64,000 bases of DNA from Vibrio algarum (GTDB lineage: Bacteria > Pseudomonadota > Gammaproteobacteria > Enterobacterales > Vibrionaceae). The notes below the pieces were generated by a model. The model was not told where the DNA came from, made no database searches, and saw only the letters and a program-made list of their open reading frames with translations. The translations under genes and the position numbers were made by a program. Each line of letters begins with the position of its first letter. Position 1 is the stretch's first letter. Below, one piece after another: positions 18,216-26,917 of this stretch. The DNA lies in contig NZ_JAQLOI010000003.1 in assembly GCF_028204155.1 (NCBI RefSeq), positions 248,001-312,000 on the forward strand. The letters run 5' to 3'.

Positions 18216-18484
18216 CCAATGCTTCAATTCAGCAACAAAGGTTAAATCGCCGGAGAGTCACCAAAGTAGCCTTGTCGGAGATCTGAACTATTATAAATTG
18301 AGCACGTTCTTACCATATTTTTCCATCGTTCCTCATAAGATTTTCATCCTAAGAATATATCTACCTATAATCAGAGACTATCTACCTTCTCCCCTTAAAG
18401 TAACGTCAGTATTATATAAAGAGTTAAGTAACAAGCTAAACAGACAAACCTTTAGATCACCCCCATCGATAAGAAACGAATATT
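18216..18484. other. Gene-free stretch before the LuxR gene
   Basis: AT-rich sequence with no supported gene. A plus-strand open frame across 18298-18549 has no ribosome site and overlaps the real LuxR gene in another frame. It probably carries the promoter of that gene. Confidence 0.5.
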
Positions 18485-19276
18485 ATGATGACTACAACCC
18501 CCCAACTCGTACCCAACGACCGTCATATAGACGCAAGCAGTCTCGATGACATTAATACTGATTATTTAGTCCATTTTTTAACATCAATAATTTCTTTTGA
18601 TACCGTCGTTATTCTTGGTTATCACGATAACCAAAAGCCCGTGTATCTCTACGACTCGATTAACACTCGCAAAGACTTGCTATTTCAACGCTATTTAACC
18701 AGTTCCTTCACTTATGACCCTTTTTACTGTCAAATAATGAAAGAAGGAGTTGAAGGGATATTCAATATAAATGACATTCTTATTGATGATTGGGAATGCC
18801 AGAATTACCGTAAACAGTTTTATTACAATATTAAAAGAGAAGATGAGTTAGCCCTTATGGCGAGGATTGACGATACACGATCAATTGCTATTTTCTTAGG
18901 TAGACAAGAGGCAAATGATGGTTTTACTGAGGAGCAAAAACAGCTCGTCTTTCGTAGATACAACGATATAAAGGAGCAATGTCTACAATTCAACCCAGAG
19001 AATAATTGGTTACCTTTAGACGAAAAAGAATCGTCTCATGCGCTAAGCGTCCATCAAGCTTTAGCCACTTTTGCAACCGATGTACTAACAACAAGAGAAC
19101 AAGAAGTCATCATGCTAATGGTGCAAGGGCTTTCGAATAATGATATCGCTGTACAACTGCAAATATCGGTAGCAACAGTGAAAGTGCATCGAAAGAGCAT
19201 ATACTCTAAATTAAAGGTAACTAACCTCAATGAATTTTGGCAGCTATTTTTAGCGCATCTAATTTCATGCGTGTAG
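18485..19276 (+). CDS. LuxR-type HTH regulator
   Basis: 263 residues. The C-terminal GerE-type helix-turn-helix (about 195-255: LTTREQEVIMLMVQGLSNNDIA, then VATVKVHRKSIYSKL) is clear. The first 180 residues have no receiver signature and no clear acyl-homoserine-lactone site. A GAF- or autoinducer-like fold is possible (FDTVVILGYHDNQKPVYLYD). It is therefore an orphan regulator with an unknown signal, not part of a two-component pair. The next gene, marC, has its own promoter. Confidence 0.82.
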   Translation: MMTTTPQLVPNDRHIDASSLDDINTDYLVHFLTSIISFDTVVILGYHDNQKPVYLYDSINTRKDLLFQRYLTSSFTYDPFYCQIMKEGVEGIFNINDILIDDWECQNYRKQFYYNIKREDELALMARIDDTRSIAIFLGRQEANDGFTEEQKQLVFRRYNDIKEQCLQFNPENNWLPLDEKESSHALSVHQALATFATDVLTTREQEVIMLMVQGLSNNDIAVQLQISVATVKVHRKSIYSKLKVTNLNEFWQLFLAHLISCV

Positions 19277-19344
19277 ATAATAAAATACCAAGAAAATCTG
19301 AATGATAGTTTGCATGCTACTGACACTAAAGGCGAATGCTTTGC

Positions 19345-19390
19345 TATAATACTCGAACTAATTTGCCCTCTGGTATAGGGCATTTTTCTT
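19345..19390 (+). promoter_or_regulatory. marC promoter and short leader hairpin
   Basis: An extended -10 (TTTGCTATAAT, core 19345-19350) is followed within about 20 bases by a hairpin TGCCCT / AGGGCA (19364-19382) and a T-rich run (TTTTTCTTT). A terminator-like element so close behind a promoter and just before the marC ribosome site could attenuate transcription. Alternatively the hairpin is the terminator of the upstream luxR gene and the -10 match is chance. Confidence 0.45.
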
Positions 19391-19407
19391 TATCGAGGGA
19401 GCTCCAC

Positions 19408-20034
19408 TTGCTAAGTATACTGATTACTCAATTTGTTGTTCTTTGGGCCGTTATTGACCCTATTGGATCGGTGCCAGTATACCTGTCGAGAACTCAGCAT
19501 TTAAATGCTGAACATCGACGGTTGGTTGCGTTAAAAGCCGTCGCTATAGCGGCTGGAGTATTACTTTTCTTTCTCATCGCTGGGCAGTTCTTACTAGAAG
19601 CGATGCAGATACCTCTTCCCGCTTTTCAAGCCGCTGGAGGGTTAGTCCTGCTGCTGTTTGCTTTGTCGATGATCTTTGGAGAAAGTAAGCCTGATGTGGA
19701 AACCAAACTCTCTGAAGAAATGAGCAAGTCACATCTCGCTGATCTTGCCGTATATCCATTAGCCATTCCATCAATCGCTTCTCCTGGGGCAATGATGGCA
19801 GTAGTAATGTTGACCGATAATCATCGCTATGCCCTTATTGATCAAAGCATAACCGCAGCAGTTATGTTGGCCATTTTAGTTTTGACGCTATTGCTACTAT
19901 TGATAGCAACCAAAATACAGAATGTGCTGGGTAATGTGGGACCAGCCATTATAAGTCGCGTTATGGGGCTAATTTTGGCAGCAGTTGCAACGAATAGTCT
20001 TTTATTGGGCATAAAAGATTTCTATGCTTTGTAG
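19408..20034 (+). CDS. MarC-family inner-membrane protein
   Basis: 208 residues with six hydrophobic segments, including the family stretch WAVIDPIGSVPVYL near the N-terminus and VYPLAIPSIASPGAM in the middle. The start chosen is TTG 19408, which has a strong ribosome site (GAGGGAG, 7 bases before); it gives the normal family length. The frame is open back to 19336 but that part covers the leader hairpin. The UPF0056/MarC family has no proven substrate and is not itself an antibiotic exporter. Confidence 0.85.
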   Translation: MLSILITQFVVLWAVIDPIGSVPVYLSRTQHLNAEHRRLVALKAVAIAAGVLLFFLIAGQFLLEAMQIPLPAFQAAGGLVLLLFALSMIFGESKPDVETKLSEEMSKSHLADLAVYPLAIPSIASPGAMMAVVMLTDNHRYALIDQSITAAVMLAILVLTLLLLLIATKIQNVLGNVGPAIISRVMGLILAAVATNSLLLGIKDFYAL

Positions 20035-20136
20035 TTATGATTCGGCGCCACTATATTGACCTATCTTATATCGGCACTTGAAACATCAGCTCTACGCACT
20101 TAACATACAAACTTCAATTATAAATGAGTCTAGAGC

Positions 20137-21201
20137 ATGTCTGCGGCTGAAAAAACCTCAAAAAAATTAAGCTACTATATCATAGGGTTAATCTTCTCCA
20201 TCTGGATCTATAGCCTATGGGCTGATCGCGTTACGCCTATGACGGGAACCGCCAGAATTCACTCTTATTTAGTACGTATTGCGCCAGAAGTAGCAGGAAA
20301 TGTCACTGAAGTCACGGTAAAAAACAATCAGGTGGTTAATGCGGGAGATCCTCTGTTTAAAATTGACCCTAGAAACTATGAGATTAGCTTAAAAGTCGCT
20401 AAAGCTAATTTGGCATTAGCGGGGCAAAGCATTGGCGCGAGTACGGCTGCTGTTGAAGTCGCACAAGCAAAAGTTGTGGACGCATTGGCCGCCCGTGACA
20501 ACGCGAAAGAACAAACGGCTCGAATTACCGAATTGGCGAGTAAAGGCGTATTGAGTAAATCTGATTTAGATAATGCCATAGAATCTCGCCAGCGAACTCA
20601 AGCTTCTCTCGAAGCCGCAGAAGCATCCTTATTGCAAGCAAAACAAAATTTAGGCCCTGAAGGTAACAACAACCCACAGATTTTGTCAGCAATGGCGAAC
20701 CTCGAAAAGGCTCAACTGGATTTACAACGTACGGAAGTGACCGCACCGTCCAATGGTATTGTTACTAACCTTCAACTTACTGTTGGACAAAAAGCAACTG
20801 TCGGGTCACCGATGTTAACCTTTATTGACCCAAGAGAAGTTTGGATTTCGGCGCTAGTACGAGAAAATTCAATAGAACATATACGTGTTGGTCAAACCGT
20901 CAAAATCGCTCTAGATGCGTTACCTGGCCGTGTATTACTAGGCAAAGTCGATAGTATCGGTTGGGGTACAGGTGGTAGCAATAATATCGATCAAACCACT
21001 GGCTTTATAACTGCTGATTCAAGCTCTTTGAGTGCGCAACGTTACCCAATTAACATCGTTTTTGAAAACAACGAGGTGCCACTCAATATTCGCTATGGCT
21101 CACAAGCTACCGTTGCTATCTTCACTGAGCAAAGTAGTTTTGGGGAATGGTTAGCAGGAATATGGATACGTATTGTGAGTATATGGACTTATGTTTCGTA
21201 G
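20137..21201 (+). CDS. HlyD/EmrA-type membrane-fusion protein
   Basis: 354 residues. A single N-terminal membrane helix (about 13-28) anchors it in the inner membrane. The lipoyl half (APEVAGNVTEVTVKNNQVV) is followed by a long alpha-hairpin with heptads (about 85-190), the second lipoyl half (VTAPSNGIVTNLQL) and a beta-barrel. It resembles YibH/AaeA adaptors. The next gene starts 11 bases before its stop and encodes a FUSC-like membrane protein, so the pair should form an AaeAB-like exporter for aromatic acids or related compounds; the substrate is inference. Confidence 0.85.
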   Translation: MSAAEKTSKKLSYYIIGLIFSIWIYSLWADRVTPMTGTARIHSYLVRIAPEVAGNVTEVTVKNNQVVNAGDPLFKIDPRNYEISLKVAKANLALAGQSIGASTAAVEVAQAKVVDALAARDNAKEQTARITELASKGVLSKSDLDNAIESRQRTQASLEAAEASLLQAKQNLGPEGNNNPQILSAMANLEKAQLDLQRTEVTAPSNGIVTNLQLTVGQKATVGSPMLTFIDPREVWISALVRENSIEHIRVGQTVKIALDALPGRVLLGKVDSIGWGTGGSNNIDQTTGFITADSSSLSAQRYPINIVFENNEVPLNIRYGSQATVAIFTEQSSFGEWLAGIWIRIVSIWTYVS

Positions 21202-22198
21202 TGCCGCAAATCCAATTATTAGATTAGTCTTTGCCCCGATATTGTTACTATTTTATTTACAGTGCAACGGCGCAGCTTTGCCAATTTTAGCACCGATGTT
21301 TGTGGTGATTTTCTTGACTCTCATGCCCTCAATACCCCCAGTGAGCATGTTACTAAAAATCCTTCTAATTTTATTTTTCGTTAGCTTCGGTGTGGTTTTT
21401 CTTGCAGAAACGTTAATTGATTCGCCTAGCGGCTTTGCTTTGTTTTGCTGGTCATTACTGTTTTGGAGCTATTATCGTAGCCACCGTAACCCTAAAGATA
21501 TTTTAGCCACATTGACTCTTATCGTTGTGATTATTATGGCAATTATGACGAAACAAATGAGTGTCTCTATTAGTGGTTTACCTTGGCTAATGTTTGAAGG
21601 ATTTATAATTGCTTTAGCCGTCACTTATCTAAGCTTTTTACTCTTTCCCGGTGATGAGCAAGACATCTTGCCGGACGATAAAAGTAATGATGAAGCAATG
21701 GTGCATATCGGTCTGATTGCTTTTAAAGCAACGGCAATGAGTTTAGCCTTAGCGATGTTAATCGGTACAGGTACTTCACAGTCGATGCTAATTGCGATGA
21801 CCATTAGCAGTATGATAAAAGCACCAATGCCGCATCAACACAAAACCTTCAGCCAAAACCGGCTTGTGACAACAACTATCGGTATATTATTTACCGTTCC
21901 TGTCATGTTGTCATTTACCTTTAATCTTCCCACTTGGGTAGTAATGGGGATAGCGATATTTTGTGGTATTCAACTCGCCTGTTTTGCCATTAGACGTCAA
22001 TGTCGGTTGAGCATTTACCAGTTACTATTTACTAATTTCACGGTGCTCACCTACCAAATAATTAAGCATCAAGCCGCTGACTCATTCTCTGCTGAATTAA
22101 TGCGTCTAATTTCTATTGCAACAGCGATTTTCATTGGTGCCGTCATTCTCAATTTGGCCCAACGAGATAACCTGATTAAGAGGTCAAAGCTAAACTAA
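21191..22198 (+). CDS. DUF2955/FUSC-like inner-membrane transporter
   Basis: 335 residues with about nine to ten hydrophobic segments in two blocks, separated near residue 155 by an acidic loop (PGDEQDILPDDKSNDEA). This is the layout of the DUF2955 and FUSC (AaeB-like) proteins. It overlaps the HlyD gene by 11 bases, so the two are coupled. The polar cytosolic loop is shorter than in AaeB. Likely the export channel partner of the upstream adaptor. Confidence 0.8.
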   Translation: MFRSAANPIIRLVFAPILLLFYLQCNGAALPILAPMFVVIFLTLMPSIPPVSMLLKILLILFFVSFGVVFLAETLIDSPSGFALFCWSLLFWSYYRSHRNPKDILATLTLIVVIIMAIMTKQMSVSISGLPWLMFEGFIIALAVTYLSFLLFPGDEQDILPDDKSNDEAMVHIGLIAFKATAMSLALAMLIGTGTSQSMLIAMTISSMIKAPMPHQHKTFSQNRLVTTTIGILFTVPVMLSFTFNLPTWVVMGIAIFCGIQLACFAIRRQCRLSIYQLLFTNFTVLTYQIIKHQAADSFSAELMRLISIATAIFIGAVILNLAQRDNLIKRSKLN

Positions 22199-22221
22199 CG
22201 GGTTAAGAGATAACATTGTCA

Positions 22222-22275
22222 TGTACTTTGCTAGATAAATGTACTTTGCTGAAGAATTGTACTTTGCTAGATAAT
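22222..22275. repeat. Three 18-base tandem repeats
   Basis: Three head-to-tail copies of an 18-base unit beginning TGTACTTTGCT (22222-22239, 22240-22257, 22258-22275). The first and third differ only in the last base; the second differs in its last third. They lie between the FUSC-like gene and the RIO kinase gene, 117 bases before the latter. No role is known; replication slippage or a repeated binding site are both possible. Confidence 0.85.
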
Positions 22276-22392
22276 TTTACCAAGTCAATCAAATCCACAA
22301 CTTCAATACCTGGTCGAAATAGTCAATTATATTAATAAAATCGCTTTGTTTATCAGCTTAATATTACATCCGTTGGCTAACTAAGGTATAAC

Positions 22393-23289
22393 GTGCCTAT
22401 GAAAATACCAAAAAGAATACAGCCTTTAGTCGATGACGGTTTGGTCGACGAGGTTAAGAGCCAATTAATGAGTGGCAAAGAGGCTTCAGTGTACGTTGTA
22501 CGCTGTGGCGAATCGATTCGCTGCGCGAAGGTTTACAAAGAAGCAAGCCAACGCAGTTTCAAACAAGCCGTCTCGTACCGAGAAGGCCGTAAAGTGCGTA
22601 ATAGTCGTCGAGCTCGGGCCATGGAAAAAGGCTCAGGTTTTGGTCGCGAACAGCAAGAAAAAGTATGGCAAAGTGCCGAAGTAGATGCTTTGTATAAATT
22701 GGCCGCTGCTGGCGTTAGAGTGCCTGAACCTTATGGCTGCGTTGATGGCGTATTGCTTATGGAGTTGGTCACCGATGAAGAAGGTTACGTTGCTCCAAGG
22801 CTAAACGATGTCACTATGTCTGCTGAGCAAGCGATTGAAGATCATCTAGTGATGATGTCTTACGTGGTTAAAATGCTCTGTGTGGGAATCATTCACGGGG
22901 ACCTGTCTGAATTTAACGTGCTGGTTGATGAATATGGTCCTGTCATCATCGATTTACCTCAAGCCGTAGACGCGTCGGCTAATAACAATGCAGAATGGAT
23001 GTTAGAGCGTGACGTTAACAACATACGTGAATATTACGGGCAATACGCACCGGAATTACTGACCACCGATTACGCCAAAGAAATTTGGGCCCTGTATGAG
23101 AAAGGTGATTTAACACCTGAGAGTGAGTTAACTGGCACGTTTTCCCAAATTGATACCGAAGCAGACATTGCCATAATAATGCAAGAAATTGATGCCGCTC
23201 GGAATGAAGAACGATACAAGCGTGAACGAATTAAAGAAGCAAAAGATGGTATTGACGAGAGTAAGTATAATTGGACCGACGATAAATAG
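22393..23289 (+). CDS. RIO1-family protein kinase
   Basis: 298 residues from GTG 22393 (AAGG six bases before; ATG 22399 is the alternative). Seen motifs: the ATP loop SGKEASVYVV, the lysine in CAKVYK, the catalytic loop HGDLSEFNVLV with Asp and Asn in place, and the metal-binding DLPQAVD. The Arg/Lys-rich segment after the lysine (REGRKVRNSRRARAMEKG) is typical of RIO1 proteins. The active site is complete. A C-terminal acidic, charged tail follows. RIO kinases act on ribosome assembly in eukaryotes and archaea; the bacterial role is unclear. Confidence 0.9.
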   Translation: MPMKIPKRIQPLVDDGLVDEVKSQLMSGKEASVYVVRCGESIRCAKVYKEASQRSFKQAVSYREGRKVRNSRRARAMEKGSGFGREQQEKVWQSAEVDALYKLAAAGVRVPEPYGCVDGVLLMELVTDEEGYVAPRLNDVTMSAEQAIEDHLVMMSYVVKMLCVGIIHGDLSEFNVLVDEYGPVIIDLPQAVDASANNNAEWMLERDVNNIREYYGQYAPELLTTDYAKEIWALYEKGDLTPESELTGTFSQIDTEADIAIIMQEIDAARNEERYKRERIKEAKDGIDESKYNWTDDK

Positions 23290-23347
23290 CATTCAAAGCT
23301 AATTCTGTCTAATACAGCATGAAATACCAAACGAGAAATTAAAAACG

Positions 23348-24517
23348 ATGAGTAATAGAGACATAGAACAAACCCATGAAGAAATACTTGGGTTTTCAGA
23401 TAGATTGCACCAGTCTGGTTGTGCTCCATATTCTGTCTCAGAATATACCAAGTTGTATGCTCAAAATCGTAATGTGGATATTTCTATCGACGTAACACCG
23501 ACTAAAGTCATCACCGTTTTTCAGAAACCCGTTCAAAACGTGGTTATTGAGACCAAAAAACCACCTTCTGTTAACCTGCGAAATTTAGTCGCGACATTAG
23601 ACGCTTTTTCAACAAAAGCGACATTCAAACCGGCAGAAAAGTACTCAAATCGGATGTTATGTTTAGCTAATGTCTTGCTGCCTCCCTGCTATTTAATGTT
23701 AGTAGGGAGCACCTATTTTGCTGTAGGTATTTCAGTGATTTTAGGTTTGATTGCATGGCTTGCACAAGTGACACTCCAAGGAGAAAAAGCGCTTTTGGTG
23801 GAGTTTTTTGTTGCTCTTATCGCTAGTTTTTTTGTTGGAATATTAGCAGCTCAATACCCTGAATTACCTACTTTAGCATTGTGTATCTCATCTATTGTGC
23901 TTTTTATCCCCGGGCTAACTGTAACCAATGCACTAGGTAGTTTAGCGCTTAACGACTTCCGGTCCGGCATTGAATTGCTCGCACAGAGCACACTTGTCGT
24001 CATCAAGATATTCATCGGTATCGTATTGGGGCTCAGTTTATCTAGCTTAATCACTCACAATACAGCAGCGGTAGAGTTTGTTAACGAAATTCCGTTGTTT
24101 TTGCATATACTGGCGCTCATTGGTATATCCGTGGCTATCGGTATTGTATTTAACGCCAGTATGAAAGATATTATTATTGGCTTACCAGCCACCGCAATTG
24201 GTATGTGGGGGCCGCACTGGTTTACCTCTGATTGGGTTGTTGGCACTTGGATTAGTACAATACTGATTACTTTATATGGTCTTGCCGCAGGAAAAATACG
24301 CCAAATCCCACCTCTAGTTTACATTATCCAAGGCATTATTATTTTAGTTCCCGGTAGTAGGATTATTGTAGGAGCCAGTGAATCATTTTTTGCCACTGCA
24401 ATTTTGCCCATTCCTAATATCGCCATGTCTGCACTATTGATGTTTTGTTCCATCGTTGCAGGTCAGATTATGGTTTACTCATTTTTCTACCGAAGCTTTA
24501 GCCCTACTAAACCATAA
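23348..24517 (+). CDS. ThrE-type threonine/serine exporter family protein
   Basis: 389 residues. About 100 residues of soluble N-terminal domain (DUF1212 type) come first, then about ten membrane helices that contain both halves of the ThrE fold in one chain (for example IVLFIPGLTVTNALGSLALND and the later ATAIGMWGPHWF and IIILVPGSRIIVGASES). The two halves are often separate genes in other bacteria; here they are fused. It should sit in the inner membrane and export small amino acids or, in the YjjP/YjjB branch, succinate. It lies 58 bases after the RIO kinase gene on the same strand. Confidence 0.82.
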   Translation: MSNRDIEQTHEEILGFSDRLHQSGCAPYSVSEYTKLYAQNRNVDISIDVTPTKVITVFQKPVQNVVIETKKPPSVNLRNLVATLDAFSTKATFKPAEKYSNRMLCLANVLLPPCYLMLVGSTYFAVGISVILGLIAWLAQVTLQGEKALLVEFFVALIASFFVGILAAQYPELPTLALCISSIVLFIPGLTVTNALGSLALNDFRSGIELLAQSTLVVIKIFIGIVLGLSLSSLITHNTAAVEFVNEIPLFLHILALIGISVAIGIVFNASMKDIIIGLPATAIGMWGPHWFTSDWVVGTWISTILITLYGLAAGKIRQIPPLVYIIQGIIILVPGSRIIVGASESFFATAILPIPNIAMSALLMFCSIVAGQIMVYSFFYRSFSPTKP

Positions 24518-24568
24518 TCCCACTAAATAGCGACAATTCAACTACGTCAAACGATAGAATAACCAAAC

Positions 24569-24593
24569 ATCCTCATCGGAAACCGATGAGGAT
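24569..24593. terminator. Bidirectional hairpin terminator
   Basis: A perfect 11-base-pair stem (ATCCTCATCGG / CCGATGAGGAT) with a 3-base loop between the converging ThrE-type gene and the Omp85-like remnant. Confidence 0.7.
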
Positions 24594-24624
24594 AAATCTT
24601 AAGCGGTTAGTGCTTCTAGAGTAA

Positions 24625-25377
24625 CTAAAAGCCGCTACCCACTGAAAAGTAAATCGCGTTATCGTCATCACTAAATGCAACGTCTGCCCCTAAGAATAAT
24701 CCATATCGACGAGCTATCTGATAACGAAACCCTACGCCATATGCATCCACAGTTTCGTCATTGCTTATACTGCTTTCGTCTTTCGTTACTCCGATCCCAT
24801 AGAACGCAGAGACCTTCCAACGATTGTCGATTGCATACGTCACCTGAGATTGTACGGTACCCACTTCATCACCTTGATAGCGATATGAAGAAACACCGCG
24901 AAGTCCGACATAAGGACGTGACGTTGGAGAAACATAGGTGTCTTCAGTGTTAAAATTTTGATAATTACCAGCAAAAGCAAGTGTCCATTTATCCGCTACG
25001 GGGATATAAACTTCCGCGTCAATATTCAAGTTTTGGTAATTCGAATCACTGCCAATTTTTTCGTCGTACACCATGTATTCAGCACTAACAAAATAGCCGT
25101 TACTTGGGTAAAACATGTTATTTCGAGTATCATATTCTGCCAAGAGTCCAAGGCCAGAAGTTATCGAATCTTTTCCAAGATACTTATTTAAATATGGATC
25201 AAGCGCGATGTCTACGAGAGGAATACTAATACCCGTTTCATATTCAACCGACGTTTTTGCTAAGATCTGTTTTACACCCAACATTAATGGTGTTTTTGCG
25301 ATACGAAATTGAACTTGCTGCATGCCAAACACACCCGATGTTTTAGTGCCAAAGTGAAGTGTTTCATCAAAAGCCAA
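24625..25377 (-). pseudogene. C-terminal part of a short Omp85 (BamA/TamA-like) barrel protein
   Basis: About 250 residues of an outer-membrane barrel with the family marks YDTRNNMFYPSNGYFVSAEY and RGVSSYRYQGDE, ending in a strand with terminal Phe (FSVGSGF), as needed for BAM recognition. It resembles the C-terminal two thirds of the roughly 390-residue POTRA-less Omp85 proteins of Vibrio. The N-terminal third with the signal peptide is missing; upstream the DNA turns into a TamA-like piece in another frame. It is probably not made or exported. Confidence 0.65.
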
Positions 25378-25538
25378 CGGAGCGAAGCTCTTAAACCAAT
25401 ATCTGATACAACACCAGCACCCACTTGAACGATATTTTTTGCTTTCGGTGTGACCACAACATTAATGGGCATTTCACCGTCAATAGCAACGTTATAGTCG
25501 GGCTCAACAGAAATAACAAAACAACCTCGACAAGACAC
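25378..25538 (-). pseudogene. TamA-like fragment (last POTRA to barrel start)
   Basis: About 55 residues resembling the end of the last POTRA domain and first strand of TamA (VEPDYNVAIDGEMPIN, VTPKAKNIVQVGAG, SDIGLRASLRW). No signal peptide or earlier POTRA is found upstream. It abuts the short Omp85 remnant in a different frame: either a deletion joined two genes, or one missing T in GGTTTAAG hides a continuous frame. I favour a junction, because the TamA-like match carries on up to the last Trp. Confidence 0.45.
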
Positions 25539-25761
25539 AGATGTGCCACACGGTACTGAAGTGAGGATTTAACCCTTCAAATGAGAGTATGGCGTAGTTG
25601 GTTTTTCTCTTACTATGGACATACTTTATAATATTCGAATATCGATTAACTTTTTATTAAAAACTAATTTCGACAATAATATTAGATAAAACCGAACAGG
25701 ATTTACTTATTTTTCAAATATTTATCAGACCAAATCAATAAAATTGATAAGCGAAACCCAC

Positions 25762-26028
25762 ATGAATACCATTCAGCACTTATTAAATATTTTACCTTAC
25801 ATTGCTCTATTTATTACTTTGTCATTGGGTTATCTAGTGGGCAAAATTACTATTGGCCGTTTTGCTTTTGCTAGTGTTGCTGGTACATTATTGATGGGAG
25901 TGCTAATTGGTCAATTAAATGTCCATATTGATCCAGAAGTAAAAAGCCTTTTCTTTGCATTATTCGTTTACTCTGTTGGATATCAAGGTTTTACTCTTCA
26001 TAAACAATCTCCATTAGAAGACCATTAA
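25762..26028 (+). pseudogene. N-terminal fragment of an AspT/YidE-type membrane transporter
   Basis: 88 residues from ATG 25762. The first 74 or so match the first helices of the AspT/YidE/YbjL antiporter domain (LPYIALFITLSLGYLVGK, LFFALFVYSVGYQ). Complete members have over 500 residues. The match stops at about 25985, and the last codons are simply the antisense of the neighbouring Hpt gene tail, so the gene was cut there. Confidence 0.7.
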
Positions 26029-26372
26029 CAACATCCAATGTTTTATGCAATTCGTTTATCAAAACGTTCTTTAAAAGTACCGTTTTATCTGAATCTCGCT
26101 CATCTTGAAGATTACTAGCAATAGTCACCATCTTACTGTTGCCAATCATGCTAGCTGACCCTTTTATTTTATGTGCGTATTTTACAATGTCATCACTAGA
26201 CTTTTTAAAACTTGAATGTCATTTTTTATAGACTCAACAATAACTGTATACATTTCCTTTTTATTTTCATCAGAATATCCATAAAACTTCTTGGCTATTG
26301 ATAGCCTGAAGTCATAGTTACTAGAGCTAATTAAGCATTTCTCTACTGCACTGTAAATATCATCAACCCTGG
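25991..26372 (-). pseudogene. C-terminal Hpt-domain fragment of a hybrid sensor kinase
   Basis: About 125 residues of a histidine phosphotransfer domain: the helix with the phospho-accepting His is YAHKIKGSASMIGNS, followed by helices ending ELHKTLDVVNGLLMEIVYEE and a stop at 25991. The frame is interrupted at a T5 run (plus strand 26202-26206); one more base restores it. The kinase part expected upstream is absent: the sequence passes into the serine hydrolase remnant near 26370. Such tails occur in BvgS/EvgS-like kinases. Confidence 0.65.
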
Positions 26373-26819
26373 ATAGGCTTCATATACGATTTTACCTTCG
26401 TGAATGAGCATAAATCCTTGAGTACGAAACTGCGGATCTGCTAGGTAATCTTCCATTGTCATTTCGCCCTTGCTTTCCGTTTGTACTTTTAATTTAGCAA
26501 GTTCGGGTTGGATATTTTTAACAAGGGGTTTGTAGTTTTCACTTGGTGAAGCTACTGCTGTAGGCATGAATTCACTCATGTGCATATTGTAGTAAAACGA
26601 GTGGTCACCACCCATCTGCCAATGAAAGTTATTGAACCCAGCGCGAGCCGCATCGACAAATTCATTTGAGAATGGTTGTTTTGCAGCCTCTACGGGTAGG
26701 GTTACTTGAGCACCTTCTGCGCTTAATGCCGCTTCAACTGGGTTTTGATTTTCGTTGGCTACAGCATAATTACCTACCGCTATAGAGGTTACTGCCATAG
26801 CAACTGTTGAAAGTTTCAT
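26343..26819 (-). pseudogene. N-terminal fragment of a beta-lactamase-fold serine hydrolase
   Basis: 158 residues from ATG 26819 with a fine ribosome site (AGGAGC). A Sec signal peptide (about 1-22, ending YAVA) is followed by a periplasmic domain that resembles the start of class C beta-lactamase-like hydrolases (TQGFMLIHEGKIVYEAYPG). The match stops before the Ser-x-x-Lys active site, where DNA of the Hpt fragment begins, so no catalytic residue remains. It follows the second AraC gene by 98 bases on the same strand and may once have been its target. Confidence 0.65.
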
Positions 26820-26917
26820 AATTCTAGCTCCTGTGTTGTGTAGGAGTAATATAAACAACAGGTAGAATTTGATATAGGTCACTTTGCGCCAAAAATACAA
26901 TTGAAACCGCAAAGAAG

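Noticed and set aside
18298..18549. An 83-codon open frame before the LuxR gene
   Set aside because: No ribosome site, low-complexity content and overlap with the true gene in another frame.
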